A DNA stretch of 64,000 nt from Paraphysomonas bandaiensis (Eukaryota; Chrysophyceae), in the NCBI GenBank assembly GCA_965644295.1, contig CBFFRP010000433.1, forward strand, positions 124,001 through 188,000, in the 5' to 3' direction. The translations under genes and the position numbers were made by a program. Under the pieces are notes generated by a model. The model saw only the letters and a program-made list of their open reading frames with translations. It was not told the DNA's origin and searched no databases. How positions within the stretch are numbered: position 1 is the stretch's first letter; the number at the start of each line of letters is the position of its first letter. This document shows, piece after piece, positions 32,682 to 44,835 of this stretch.

Positions 32682-35600
32682 ATGAACCCACCAAAAATCT
32701 TACTCGAACGTATAGAAAAATGGTTATCTCCCATCTACTGGACAGACACCAATATCCACAGCTCTCTCTATCCCCTCCATATCCCAGTCACTTCCCTTAC
32801 CGTCCACGAGCCTCCCAACACTCAGCGTCCTTCATTTCAAAATATAATCTCCCATCATTTTAGAGATACACATATTGGAGAATCATTTGGTCCTAGTTGG
32901 TCTACTAAATGGTTTAGGTTTCAAGTTCATGTCCCTATGAACCTACAGGGAGAATGCATTGCCCTCAAATGGGATAGTAATTCTGAAGCGATGCTATATA
33001 ATGCTAATGGGGAACCTATACAGGCGTTTACTGGAGGTGGAGGAAGTGATAGAAGAGACCTTTGTATACTTGAGTATTCAGCTACAGCCGGTGACTCAAA
33101 AACATATTTTGTTGAAATGGCTTGTAATGAAATGTTCGGTAATGGACAAAATGGAATGATCATGCCTCCTGGAGAAAACAAACGGTTTACTTTAAGTACT
33201 GTTGAAGTTGTCGTTGTGAATCAACCTGCAATGCAGTTATATTGGGATATGACTTTTCTGTACGATCTTGTGAAATCTCTTCCAAGCGACTCTGCGACAG
33301 GCGCCCATGCGACGTCTGTAATGACTGAAGTGCTCAACAGTATTGACCTGTCGTGTACTGAGTCAATATCATCCGCTCATAAGCGACTACAGGGTATTTT
33401 AGCTGACTCTTCGTCATGTAAGATTGATCACGATGTGTATGCTTTTGGTCATTGTCATATTGACACCGCGTGGCTTTGGCCCTACGAGGAGACACGTCGC
33501 AAGGTGGCTCGTTCCTGGGTCACACAGTTGAAGTTAATGGAGCGGTATCCTGACCACCGATTTGTAGCCTCTCAAACCGTTCAATATGAGTGGCTTGCTG
33601 AGGATCAACCCGATATTTTTCAACGGATACGGAATGCAGTTGTCGAAGGACGTTTTGTTCCGATAGGTGGGACATACGTAGAATTTGATGCCAATATTCC
33701 ATCTGGAGAATCTATGATTCGGCAATTTCTTTATGGCATGCGGTACCTAGATGCACAATTTGGAGTCAGACCGGAAGTGTTCTGGTTACCGGATACGTTT
33801 GGATACTCCTCACAGCTGCCGCAGATAATGAAAGGATTTGGCATAAAGTACTTTCTCAGTCAAAAACTGAGTTGGAATCTTATAAACACGTAAAGATTTA
33901 CCACGCACATAGTTTTGTTACTTATTGTGTTGTAGGTTTCCACACAATACTTTTGAGTGGGAAGGGATCGATGGGTCATCAGTTCTAGCTCACTTCCCTC
34001 CGGCAGACAATTATAACTCTGAAGCCAACCCATCAGATATAGTAAAAACTGTCTCTAACAACAAGTCCAAGTATGTCTCATACTTTTCGCATATATACCC
34101 GCTCATTTACATTGATAAAACAGTTTTTTATTAATTTGTATGATATATGACTTACGCGTTGTTTCGTTTCCAGGATGACGTCTAACCGATCGATGTTATT
34201 ATTTGGACACGGAGATGGAGGAGGTGGCCCAGCGGTATCCCACTTAGAGAAGCTGAATCGGTGTGTGAATTGTCCTGCACTGCCACGACTACACCTTAGT
34301 TCTACCCCTGATGACTTCTTTCACAAGGTTTGCACTCATTTTGTTTGTTGATGTGCTCAAATTTTAGCATTAGATTGAAGAGGATTTAAATCTTGGAGAA
34401 CAGTGCTTTACGACCAGTCGCAGGCCAGTGCCTCATTCGAAATGGATAGGCGAGCTGTATCTGGAACTCCACCAGGGTACACTTACCACGAATGCTAACA
34501 TAAAGGCACGAAACAGGTTATGTGAATATAGATTAAGGGCAGTGGAGGCTATACATTCGCTGTGTACAATATGTGCACAACTAGGCATGTTCTCCAATGG
34601 AGAGGTTGATTTCCTCCAAGTCACGAGGGACGAACTGACGGCTCGGTGGAAGGATACTCTCCTGAACCAGTTCCATGATGTGTTGCGTAAGTGTTACCGA
34701 AAATATCGCTTATTTCGTAACTGTATGTGCAGCGGGAACCAGTATTGCCAAAGTTTATGAAGACTCTGATAATATTCATGTGCGGGTTTTAGCTACTTGT
34801 GATGATCTCTTGCAAAAAATGTCCCGCATGCTGCTTCGATTTCTTGTAGACGATAATAGTGGAGATGCGGTACCGTCCAAGAAGAGGTCACACTCCCAGA
34901 CTCAGTATGAGGAGAAAGGTGAGGCTTGGGTCTTCAATCCATGTGCTGTTGGAAGACAAATGTATGGGCTGAATCGCACTGGCTCCTGTGGAATGACTAA
35001 CATTCCCGGATTTTCGTACAGTAAATTGGTCTCTTTTACTCCCGGGTACCTGAATATTCAGAACAATCAAACAGATGCTCTTGAATGTACATATGCAGAG
35101 AAGAGACCTGATGGGTTGTTCATGCTTAGAAACGAATTGGTGGAGGCCATTGTATCAGAACATGGGCAAATTCTATCATTTGTTGACAAACGATGCCATC
35201 CTCCTCGTGAAGTGATACAACAACATGGAAAACCCAAGAGTGGTTTGGCTAATAATTTTGTTTTATACGATGACATACCTTTCTTTTGGGATGCATGGGA
35301 TGTGATGCCTTATCACCTCATGACAGGTAAAAGTATTAATGGAATCGACTGTGGAGGAAAACACAAAGTCGCAGTTGTGTCGGAGGATTGTGTTGCTTCA
35401 TTGCGCTTTCAACTGACTGGATGGGGTGAAAATTCTCAGACAGACATAGAGTTCACCATGACGTTAAGTGCGAACAGTCCAATGATTGTTTTCGATGTCA
35501 ATGTGAACTGGCATGAAAGACATAAGCTGTTGAAGGTAGAGTTTCCTCTGGCAATTCGATCGAGCGTGTTTCGATGTGAAACTCAATTCGGATATACTGA

Positions 35601-36297
35601 GCGCCCAACTCATTCGAATACGTCAACGGATGCAGCAATGTTTGAGGTCTGTGGTCATCGTTTCGCCTCATTATCAGAGAGTGGATATGGCGTTGCCCTA
35701 CTCAACAACAGTAAATATGGTTATAGCTGCAGGGGTTCAACGTTGTGTCTCTCACTTCTACGCTCTCCTAAGTCTCCTGATCCTAACGCTGATATGGGGA
35801 GGCATTCTTTTTCCTATGCATTACTGCCTCATAAGGAATCATTTCTATCAACTTCAAGTGGTTTAGAAGTTCTTCAGTTTGCAACGGCTTTTAACTCGCC
35901 ACCTATTCAAGTCGAAGCTTCCCGAACTAACGACCCGACACCATATGTACCAAGTTGCGTCAAGCGTATGCTGAAAGAAGGGTTATTTTACCTCTCATCG
36001 AGTGGTGATACCTTAGTGTTAGAATCTATGAAAGTGGCTGAAAGAAGAAACGAAACCTTTAGAGAAAATGATGTCGTACTGCGACTGTATGAGGCCATGG
36101 GGTGTCGTGGCGCCGCTCAAGTGTCATGTCGTATTCCGATTGGTCGTGTAGAGATTTGTACTTTAGATGAGGTGCCTATACGTGATATAACAGACAGTAT
36201 GTTAAATCACCTGGATGATGCATCATTTGTAGTAGATTATACTCCTTTTTCTATTGTTACTTTGAGAATATCATTTTCAAAGAAACAGGCGACGTAG
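32682..36297 (+). CDS. GH38 alpha-mannosidase (MAN2C1/Ams1-like)
   Basis: Exons 32682..33889, 33936..34070, 34174..34327, 34374..34686 and 34733..36297 give 1,124 residues, close to fungal Ams1 and animal MAN2C1. There is no signal peptide, which fits the cytosolic/vacuolar branch. Catalytic core: GHCHIDTAWLWPYEETRRK (metal-binding HxD), ASQTVQYEWL, GGTYVEFDANIPSGES, and VFWLPDTFGYSSQLPQI, whose Asp is the GH38 nucleophile. LFGHGDGGGGP and LPGTSI are further family blocks, the latter created by splicing at 34686/34733. The enzyme trims alpha-mannose from free oligosaccharides after glycoprotein turnover. All key residues are intact. Confidence 0.95.
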
Positions 36298-36547
36298 ATA
36301 AGTTCGTTGTATTTTTTGAGCAGTGAGGCTAATACCTCCTTCAGAGTAAGGTGTCAAAGTTATTTGAAAAATGCAAAGCCTGATTATATGGTATGAAATA
36401 GCTGATGTAGGACTTTTCACATTCTCTCACTTGTCCAAATTTATGACTAACAAAATATGATGTGACGATATATATACGCAAGTCAATAATTTAGTTGCCT
36501 CTATTTTCTTCAACTCCGTAGCGAATATCTTATGATTAGCATTAGGC
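36298..36547. other. 3' flank of mannosidase gene
   Basis: Short AT-rich spacer before the R2 repeat; no gene. Confidence 0.35.
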
Positions 36548-36915
36548 GATTGAAAAGCAGCTTGTCTGTCACCGCAAGCAACAAGGTGCAGCCACTTTCG
36601 AAAGCAAACGCAGTGAACAAGTAGAATGTTGATATACCTGACATCTGCTGACTTCAGGAATTTCGTGTCCTTGATATACACATCTCGGATGTAGGACTTC
36701 AGCAGGCAGCCCAATACCCCCTGAATTCCCTTGAGGTGGGCCCCTTTCAGGATGGCTGTTGGGGCCCAAAGACGTCTACGCAAGTGTCTCTTGTACCACA
36801 CAATCATTTGGCTACAAGTGGGTAGAACAATATCTGGTGACTGTCTATGCGGCTAATTTCTCCGGTACTTATGTCCCAGAACACCACGACAAGGTGCCAG
36901 TCCGACTCTGTTGAG
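36548..36915 (+). repeat. Interspersed repeat family R2, copy 2
   Basis: About 370 bp homologous to the copies at 28.98 and 54.80 kb, with several small indels. The minus strand keeps an open frame of 126 codons across it (CLLKSYIRDVYIKDTKFLKSADVRYINILL), parallel to the frame in copy 1. Confidence 0.7.
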
Positions 36916-37206
36916 TTATATAGCACACAGTACTCTATCGGTAATTAGAAGCAGGGCTGCGTAACAGTGTGTAGTCAATTATAATTGCAATTAGTTTATT
37001 CTGCCCCAATTAATTAATAGTAATCTACGTACGAATATAGCTAGCTTATTTAACAGTGATTTTATTTCTGATGCGACGATTCATGCGTAAAAACATGTGC
37101 ATCTGTAAATACCGAGGAGTAATGCACTCTTCGCAAATTAGTCAAAAAAGTATTTAGCTCCGCTGAATAGTCTTTTTTATCTTATTGGTTGTGACATGCA
37201 AGTGCT

Positions 37207-37670
37207 TCAATCTTTGGAATTGAGTTTGTTAGTTGAAACTTCTACTGCCTTTTTTGTTTTATCAGTAATATACGCTGTGTTGACATTCTGAACTAGACTC
37301 TCACTGCCATCACCATCTTCTTCATCATTAGGCAAAATTACATTACTTTGATTCTTTTCTGAACGGGTAAGTGAGGCTTCGTCACCACCTTGAATCTTCA
37401 CGAATTCCTTTTTAAAAGACAGAGTTATGAAAAATAGCTGCATTTTCGCCCAGATGACGCTCGACTATCGGGCGTCTTGAGATGAATGAGTTCGTCAAAG
37501 ACAATGTACGAAGGTCGTACATTTAGGCCTGCTTCTCTATAGTTGTCTGACTTTCTCGTAAACGTGTTAAATGAATTTTTTCCAGCAGCCTGGCGAATTG
37601 TACAATTCATCTTTATTTTAGATGAACACATTTGAACGCATGCTGAAAGTTCTAGAGTAAGTTTGAACAT
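37207..37670 (-). pseudogene. Frame-disrupted unknown reading frame
   Basis: Two overlapping frames on the minus strand, 37425-37670 (81 codons, ATG start) and 37207-37443 (78 codons), read like one protein broken by a frameshift near 37435. The first part has RKSDNYREAGLNVRPSYIVFDELIHL; the second is acidic and ends with a Lys-rich stretch. There is no splice pair that would repair the frame. Immediately upstream (37681-37722) lies a terminus of repeat family R2, so this may be a captured or element-encoded sequence. Family unknown. Confidence 0.35.
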
Positions 37671-37680
37671 TACTTACTGC

Positions 37681-37722
37681 ACTTTGGTGCTTGCGGCGAC
37701 GCACAAGCAGCTTTCGTAGCGT
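37681..37722 (-). repeat. R2 repeat terminus, fragment
   Basis: Reverse complement of the R2 left end (GCTACGAAAGCTGCTTGTGC...CGCAAGCACCAA). The homology stops abruptly where the frame-disrupted ORF begins. Confidence 0.6.
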
Positions 37723-38000
37723 TATATATTAGGATATGAGAATTTGTACTAGTCAGTTACAGGTAGAGGTCTATCTAGCATGACTAGTTTTCATCTAGTG
37801 CAGATTTTTGACGCCTATTGCTAATAATAAGACTTGCATATATATAATATACAATTGTCATTACCACCCAACGCATAGTCCATCGACTGTCTTTTCTATG
37901 TAAATAATGCTAAAATATCACAATCAATTTGTACATTTTTATTGCCTAAGTAATTCGTGATTACTATAGCATATAGCGTTAGTAAATATAGCATTACTAT

Positions 38001-39488
38001 TTAGCTCTCCTTTCTATTTTGACCTCGAGTCTCAAAAAAAGAAAATAACACCACATATCCTAAAATACAGCCAGAGCACAGAGTTGCAGCTGTCAGCAAT
38101 AAAGGAGTGAAAGCTTTCCATCCATAATTCTGCAGAACCCATCCAATTCCTGCCCCTGCCGCTATTCCCCCAGCCTGGCCTATTACACCCAACATCCCCC
38201 CCGCTAGCCCCACCCTATCTCCAGGTACAGCTTCTCTAACACACATGCCAATGAGCGTCTTTGGAGCGTTAATTCCTACTCCAGCTAGGAACATGACAAC
38301 TGCAAGTGAGGCGTGGGTATAGGAAAAGCCACTAGCCATATGACCAACTGTATAATCAGGATGATCAATTTTTTGTAGGCAGGTAGTTTCGATGATAGCA
38401 GGAAGAACAACAAATACAGGTAGCAGAACAGCGGAAAAAAAGAAACTTGTGATATCTCTCCTTCCTTTGAACATTGGGGCATCTGAGATAATCCCAGATA
38501 AGGCACTCCCAACCATACCACCTGCCTAAAGCACATAGACTCAGCACTAGTTGCGTACCACCTCAATATAGCTGACACCTATGCACTATAACAAGTCACC
38601 TTACCTCACTCCAGAACACTAAAAAAGTGACGAGTCCGTTACTCCATCCACACGATTCCACTAGATATAGACCACTCCAGTCCGACAGCCCTCTAAGCAT
38701 AAACATAGTACACGCGCTTGAGAGAAATAGAAGCCAAAGAGAGACACTAAGTGCCCATTTCCATCCAGAAGAATGAACAGCGGGTAGCTGACCATGTTCG
38801 GACGCAATGATTGGCACAGTTTTGTTGGGTATGAGAATATAGCAAAATACCGACAAAATAATTCCCACACACCCTGCACAAAAAAAAGGAGCCTAGCTGT
38901 ATAATTAGAACCCATAGCGTAACAACATACAGCCACTTACCCTCCATCCAAAATATAGTAGTGACGCGTACGCAAAAGGCCCCAGAATATAACCGACATT
39001 TCCGCTCTGTGGGTAATACAAAAAACTGTTCATTGTACATAAGATATACTCATCATATAACGTACAGCGGTAGCGGTTGACCATACAGTTCCCCGTGTAC
39101 TACTATCATAATTTTCAAATACAATAGCAGCTAAAGCAGGCCAACCAACTCCTTGTACACATCCATTTAAAAACCATATAATACAAAAATATTCCACACT
39201 TGAACCCAATCCAAATAACATGGTCATGAGTGATGTAAGAAACAATCCAGTAGAAAACATAATTCTACAATCAACATAATCAGATAAAACACTACTAAAA
39301 AATTTACTTAATCCATATGCAAATGCAAAATATGATGGTACAATACCAATATGACTTTTAGTTAATGATAAATCAGTTAATAGAAGTGGTAATGCAACTG
39401 ATAATGTTTTACGTATAGCTGAATACATCGCATATCCACTACATAATGCAAGTAAGATAGGATCAGTATATGATATATGATGTTTCAT
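38001..39488 (-). CDS. MFS sugar-phosphate/glycerol-3-phosphate antiporter (SLC37/GlpT-like)
   Basis: Four exons, complement(38001..38525, 38605..38892, 38941..39006, 39066..39488), give 433 residues. About 12 hydrophobic segments are visible. Family blocks include GYAMYSAIRKTLSVALP near the start, FLNGCVQGVGWPALAAIVFENY, the splice-created SGNVGYILGPF...GWRAPFF, and EAGGMVGSALSGIISD with a following GRR. These are features of the organophosphate:phosphate antiporter branch of the major facilitator superfamily. In eukaryotes members sit in ER, plastid or plasma membranes; location is not shown here. There is no targeting extension before the first helix. Confidence 0.88.
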
Positions 39489-40046
39489 TAGATTAGTTGA
39501 ATTGTAAGGGAGGTTATGGAGATATATGGATATGCTACCATGATGATATTATGAGAGAGATGCATGTATGTATGTATGTGTAGATATGCTGGGGCGGTAT
39601 ACTGCTGTATATGATATGGCTGTATAAGACACTGAGATATTGTATAAATAAGAACTATGTATGATATATTATCTAAATACTAGGGTAATAGGACCTCGAA
39701 AACTCATGAAAATTAGGAATATGTATTACAAAACCATAGTTTCTTGAAGCAAAAAAACTACGCATAGAAAAAAATCATCAGGTACAACAGAGAACCATAT
39801 GGTTGAAGATGCAATAGAATACAGTGACATACACTGCAGTATGAGTGTATACACTACTTGCATATGTTATGGTCAGCTCATATGTATTTTCTAGAGCATC
39901 ACTTATGTATGTATAGACACGTACAGAGTACTCTACACTATACATATATGTATGTATAGATGCATTGATTGCATAGTGGCCTCATATCGCATCTATCAGA
40001 TACTGCATCCAACATACACTGAGAAGCAATACAAACATAATCAAAC
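39489..40046. other. Divergent upstream region of SLC37-like and SHMT genes
   Basis: A 558-bp region between opposite start codons. It has TGTATG microsatellites near 39565 and the TATACTGCTGTATA motif at 39598-39611. ACACTGCAGTATGAG near 39830 is a weaker match toward the SHMT side. Confidence 0.4.
39598..39611 (-). promoter_or_regulatory. ACAGCAGTA-type upstream motif
   Basis: TATACTGCTGTATA, the exact reverse complement of the 14-mer at 26335-26348, about 110 bp upstream of the SLC37-like start. Confidence 0.4.
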
Positions 40047-41821
40047 ATGCTTGCACGAAACTTTATGCGTACATCTCTTCGTGGGATAACTCCTTTTCGA
40101 GCCGCATCCACTGAATCATTGAGTTGGGCCAAGACTATGAATGCTCCTCTATCAGAGACCGATCCAGAGCTACACTCTATTATTGAGAGTGAGAAAGGAC
40201 GTCTTCAAGATTGTTTGAATTTAATTGCATCTGAAAACTTAACTTCTAAGTCTGTCTTTGATGCTCTTGGTTCAGTGATGTCGAATAAGTACTCAGAGGG
40301 ATACCCCAAAGCGCGTTATTATGGTGGCAACGAGAATATTGATAAAGCAGAGTTGTTATGTCAGCAGCGTGCTCTAGAGGCATTTAATTTAGACCCTGCT
40401 AAATGGGGTGTAAATGTTCAAACTCTCTCTGGATCTCCTGCAAACTTTCAGGCCTATTCTGCTGTCTTGCAACCTCACGATAGAATTCTTGCCCTGGATC
40501 TTCCCTGCGGAGGTCACCTTAGCCACGGATACCAGACCGACAGCAAGAAAATTTCTGCTGTCTCGGTGTTTTACGAAACAATGGCATACCAGCTAAATGA
40601 GGAAGGAACCATCGATTACGACCAGATCGAAACCAATGCCCGACTCTTCCGTCCGAAGTTGATCGTGGCTGGTGCATCTGCCTACTCAAGATTGATTGAC
40701 TATGAGCGCATACGTCAGGTGTGTGATAGCCACAACGCGTGGATGCTTTCTGATATGGCCCACATTTCCGGTCTTGTTGCCGCTGGAGTTGTTCCTTCAC
40801 CCTTCGACCATTCTGATATTGTCACCACTACCACTCACAAATCTTTACGCGGACCTAGGGGTGCCATGATATTCTACAGAAAGGTGAAATTCCGCCGTAT
40901 TATATTTTCTTACTAACAAATCAATGGCTATGATGGTTTTCCTGTTCATATTAACATTGTTTTCCACAGGGTGTGCGCAAGGTAAACAAGAAGGGCGAGA
41001 ATATCATGTACGACATCGAAGATCGCATTAACTTCTCCGTATTCCCAAGGTAGTCTCCATGTTGATGGATTTCAATCATTGTATCTCTTTTGCTCACATA
41101 TAAGTGCAGATTCCAGGGTGGTCCTCACAACCACACAATCTCTGCCATCGCAACTTGCCTCAAGCAAACCATGACACCCGAATACAAAGCCTACCAGAAG
41201 CAGGTCATGTCAAACTCCGCTACATACGCAAAGGCCCTAGTTGGCCGTGGGTACCATCTGGTCGGAGGTGGTACTGATAATCACCTCGTACTTGTTGATG
41301 TGAAGCGTTCCCGCGGTGTGGATGGTGCACGTGTCGAGAGGGTTCTAGAGCTTGCCAACATATCCGTCAACAAGAACACCGTTCCCGGTGATGTATCTGC
41401 TCTTGTACCAGGCGGTATCCGAATGGGAACTCCAGCCATGACGACTCGGTATTTTTTTCTGTTGTTTTTATTGTTGATAAATGTCTTTTTTGTAGTGGAT
41501 TTACGGATGAGGACTTTGAGCAGGTGGCCGAATTCTTCGACAGAGCTGTCCAGATTGCAGTCGATATCTCGGTACGTTGAGTGTCCATCCATATATTCGT
41601 AAATATAGGCATATACTAGTATACAAGGCACAATACCTGACGTGTGCTATCAAAGTCAGCTTTCCTAATGTTGCCTACTTTATATACAGAAGGAGACGGG
41701 ACCTAAGCTGAAGGACTTCAAGGCGGCATTGGCTGGAGGAGTGGGTAACCACCCACACCTTGCTTCCCTTGCCGACGAAGTCAAAGAATTTTCAAGGAAG
41801 TTCCCTACCATTGGTTATTAA
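40047..41821 (+). CDS. Serine hydroxymethyltransferase, probably mitochondrial
   Basis: Exons 40047..40883, 40970..41049, 41110..41448, 41496..41571 and 41690..41821 give 487 residues. The N-terminus [21 protein letters not shown] is basic, hydroxylated and free of acids, as in mitochondrial targeting peptides. Motifs: [25 protein letters not shown], the PLP-lysine segment [26 protein letters not shown] (created by splicing), and [11 protein letters not shown]. It interconverts serine and glycine with tetrahydrofolate, feeding one-carbon metabolism. All active-site segments are intact. Confidence 0.96.
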
Positions 41822-42415
41822 AATAGAGAATATGCACTCCAGGCTCTAGTTTTTCAGCTACTGTTGTATCATAGTGGCTGTGTTTCACTCAACCGGAATG
41901 ACGTTTCCGCTGTAAGTTAAATACGAAGCATTAGTATTGCTGCAACTTTGCTTGAGTACGTTTTGTGACATTCAACTCGGATGAATGTCAGTTTTGAAAT
42001 AGATATAGAGGCAATGGCTCATGGTACTTAACACTAGATTACGTAGATTTTTTTTTACACTGATAGGAAGCGGTAGGGTAGCTATGTAGGCTTATGTAGC
42101 TACCGATTGCGACGAAGAGACATCACCGATCAGCAGTGGTTCTCTAGTTTTGCGTCAAAATAAAGTGCCGAAAAGTTTATAGTTTATAATATTCTTTTTG
42201 AACATGTCAAGGAACACGCATTAGAGCACTGAGAATTATATTCCGTTGATAATATTCGTCGACTAAATCCGATTCATTCAATCGAACTCTGGAAAGAGAA
42301 ACACAATGATATAACTTAATTATAATATTAAAGAAGGGTGTAGCAGTACTGGATACATATGACATTTACATCTTGATAACAAGCTACTGAGCAAAAACAC
42401 CTTCATCTCTCACTC
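41822..42415. other. Spacer between convergent 3' ends
   Basis: AT-rich 3' flanks of the SHMT and EFCAB10-like genes; no gene recognised. Confidence 0.4.
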
Positions 42416-43002
42416 TTACAATGCTCTGTCCATAATTTCCTTTCCGCTGTAAAATACATGTGCAATGTCATCAAAAATAAATTTACGGGTACATACTTAC
42501 AGATGTTTAACAAAAGTTGACTTATCAATTGCATCATCACTCGGTGTGTACTGAGCTGTGGTTGGATCAACACCAACAGCTTCCAAAGCTGACAATACAA
42601 AGGTAAAATCAGCACTTAAGATAGACAGATAGTATTACGCACCTCTCGCATATTGTAACTGGGTCACATAACCTCTACCAGTAATATCAAATATGGAAAA
42701 CATATTGACAAGATCTTGCTCAGCAAAGAGGGTCACCTATCAACAAAATATCAAACAGGACCCCCATCACACTGGCACGTTACCGGCTCATTTTTAGATT
42801 TTTGCTCCTGGATACGTTTCAGTTCTTCCAGCAAAAACTCATTAGGTTGTTCAGGCTTAACAAATGCTAATCTAGCTCCGAGAATCTTTGACTATTCTTT
42901 ATATGTAGTAACAACAAGTATTTGTATACATACCTCAAAGAGCTGGAGAACCTTCTTCTCCTTTAAGTAATTCAATGCATTTTCTCTAGGATCCGATGAC
43001 AT
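42416..43002 (-). CDS. EFCAB10-like ciliary protein (RIIa/DPY30-type fold)
   Basis: Five very short exons, complement(42416..42446, 42501..42588, 42643..42736, 42784..42885, 42934..43002), each joined in phase, give 127 residues. No single frame shows it. The sequence MSSDPRENALNYLKEKKVLQLFEILGARLAFVKPEQPNEFLLEELKRIQ fits the RIIa/Dpy-30-like dimerisation fold of EFCAB10. A degenerate EF-hand region (FSIFDITGRGYVTQLQYARAL) follows, keeping the helix-loop-helix outline but lacking some calcium ligands. The family is found in ciliated eukaryotes, so this hints that the organism has a flagellum. Family assignment is from memory of the fold and spacing. Confidence 0.75.
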
Positions 43003-43330
43003 AGTTCAACAGAATAACAAAGATATAAAAATTACGAAAGGACAACTATATCGTTTTCCTCTCAGTGTTTCTACTATGTGTCAAGTTGTCTTGTTTAAAT
43101 GCATACTACCTCAATAGCTGTAGAGCCCTCTAGTCTCTAGCTGTTATGTCAAGTAAAAAAAAAGAAACTGAAAACAGAGTAGATGGTACGTATATCTATC
43201 TGCATATACCTATACATGGTATACCGGTATATACACACCATAAGAGTATGCAGATGTCAACATATGCACGGGTTACATAACAAGATATCAATCCGTGACC
43301 GGATCTGTAGTAAGATCCCTCTGGTTGGTG

Positions 43331-43482
43331 CATATCGGCAATCAGCATCTTATCTTTTCGGAAATATATTGAAGCCAAAAATCTTCTATATTACTGAACT
43401 ACAACTACGGCTGGAATACAGATAATTGTTGCCTCAATATTAGAGGCATCTCTGAACAAAAATATACAAAGATGCCGATGAG
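43331..43482 (+). mobile_element. MITE-like element, copy E
   Basis: About 150 bp with ends CATATCGGCA and TGCCGATG. It is highly similar to copy B, including GGCTGGAATACAGATAATTG. It ends about 120 bp upstream of the ATG at 43605 and is followed at once by TAGCAGTATATAA (43488-43500). Confidence 0.7.
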
Positions 43483-43604
43483 TTAGATAGCAGTATATAA
43501 AGATATAGATTATATTCCTTGTTATCATTTATATTACTTGATAATCACTTTAATTTCTCCCTGTACTCTGTTTAACACTACTATACTCTATCAGTCCCTT
43601 TCGA

Positions 43605-43964
43605 ATGTATTCAGCGATATATACCACAGCTTTCTGGATATTAGCAGGAGTGTGGAATGTATCCATTGCCACATTCCTATGGGACTACTTGTTAATGTAT
43701 GATTCAAAAACTCGACTTGATATATGGCTTCGGTTGGCGGTGTTTATATTTGGTGTTGGGTATGCCTGTGTCGGAGTATTCGGAGATAGCTGTCAGTGGA
43801 TTGCTATTGCTGGTATAATTGGTAAATGCTGGGTTGCTGCATCTCATATCATGAGCATAAACTACAGACATCCTGGAATGAAAGCATTGAATATTGTGGT
43901 CTATGGCGATATTATATGGGCAGTTGCGTTTGGTGCCATGCTGTATGGCAGTATGATATATTGA
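43605..43964 (+). CDS. Small four-TM membrane protein
   Basis: A single exon of 119 residues from ATG at 43605. Four hydrophobic helices are visible (about 5-25, 40-60, 64-85, 95-117), with a conserved-looking RLAVFIFGVGYACVG...WIAIAGIIGKCWVAA core. The pattern of helix two, GxxGK turn, then a Gly/Asp-rich last helix resembles small integral membrane proteins of bacteria, but I cannot name the family. No intron and no signal peptide beyond the first helix. Function unknown. Confidence 0.65.
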   Translation: MYSAIYTTAFWILAGVWNVSIATFLWDYLLMYDSKTRLDIWLRLAVFIFGVGYACVGVFGDSCQWIAIAGIIGKCWVAASHIMSINYRHPGMKALNIVVYGDIIWAVAFGAMLYGSMIY

Positions 43965-44835
43965 GTATCTATTGTATTCTGCGATTTTTATACTGCTGCT
44001 TTGACAGTAAGTTTTACCTATAATGAGAATAGTTTTACATGTATCAATCGCCGCATTAGGTACGGTAGAGACACTGATGAGATGTGGCTGGGGTGCTGGT
44101 GTGAACAATATTAGATAATCTGATCCAAATAGAAAGTAGAGTAGGTTAGGTAGAACATTATTAGTGGGTTGTGTCCTCCCGATACAATGCATACAAGAAT
44201 TATTTGACTGAAGTAATTAGTCAATTGCACAATGCTAATGTTGTTTTGTACTCAGTGCTAATATCTATCTACTTTTTACTATACGACATACGAATCCTTT
44301 GCTTTATATGTCTGAAACACACACGGCCTTGACTTCCAATCAATAAAACTGAATTCAGTACTTGGAGCACGTTTCAATTCCGTAAAACCAATTTTCTATT
44401 ATAGGCCTGATTTTAGAGTGTAGTGCCTCCACCACATCTACACAATCGACCCAGTTATATTCTTTCTCTATCTGTTTTGGTTTGTTGCATTTGCTTTGCA
44501 TTGTACGCCTCAATATCATTGCGCATGATGCAATTGAATACATCATCACCCGTCAATATGTACAGTGCGGAACATGTGGTTGAACATAAATGATAAACTA
44601 TTTAACCTTGGGACAAAAAGTAAAAGTCCCTAGTCCAAATTTAAAACTCGGGCTTCTCGCCCTCGATTCAAAACTTTGAGCACAATATAACTATATTTTC
44701 TATGTTGAACCCCTATTTGTAGTATTATAAAAATGAGCTTAGAATAGTGAGCTCTTGAATCTGGATTAAAACCACCACATAGGTGAATACTACCGCAGTG
44801 TGTCCTTCCTAAGAAAGCAGAATCAAGTAATATTA
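43965..44835. other. Intergenic, no supported gene
   Basis: Short frames only; nothing can be assigned. Confidence 0.35.
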
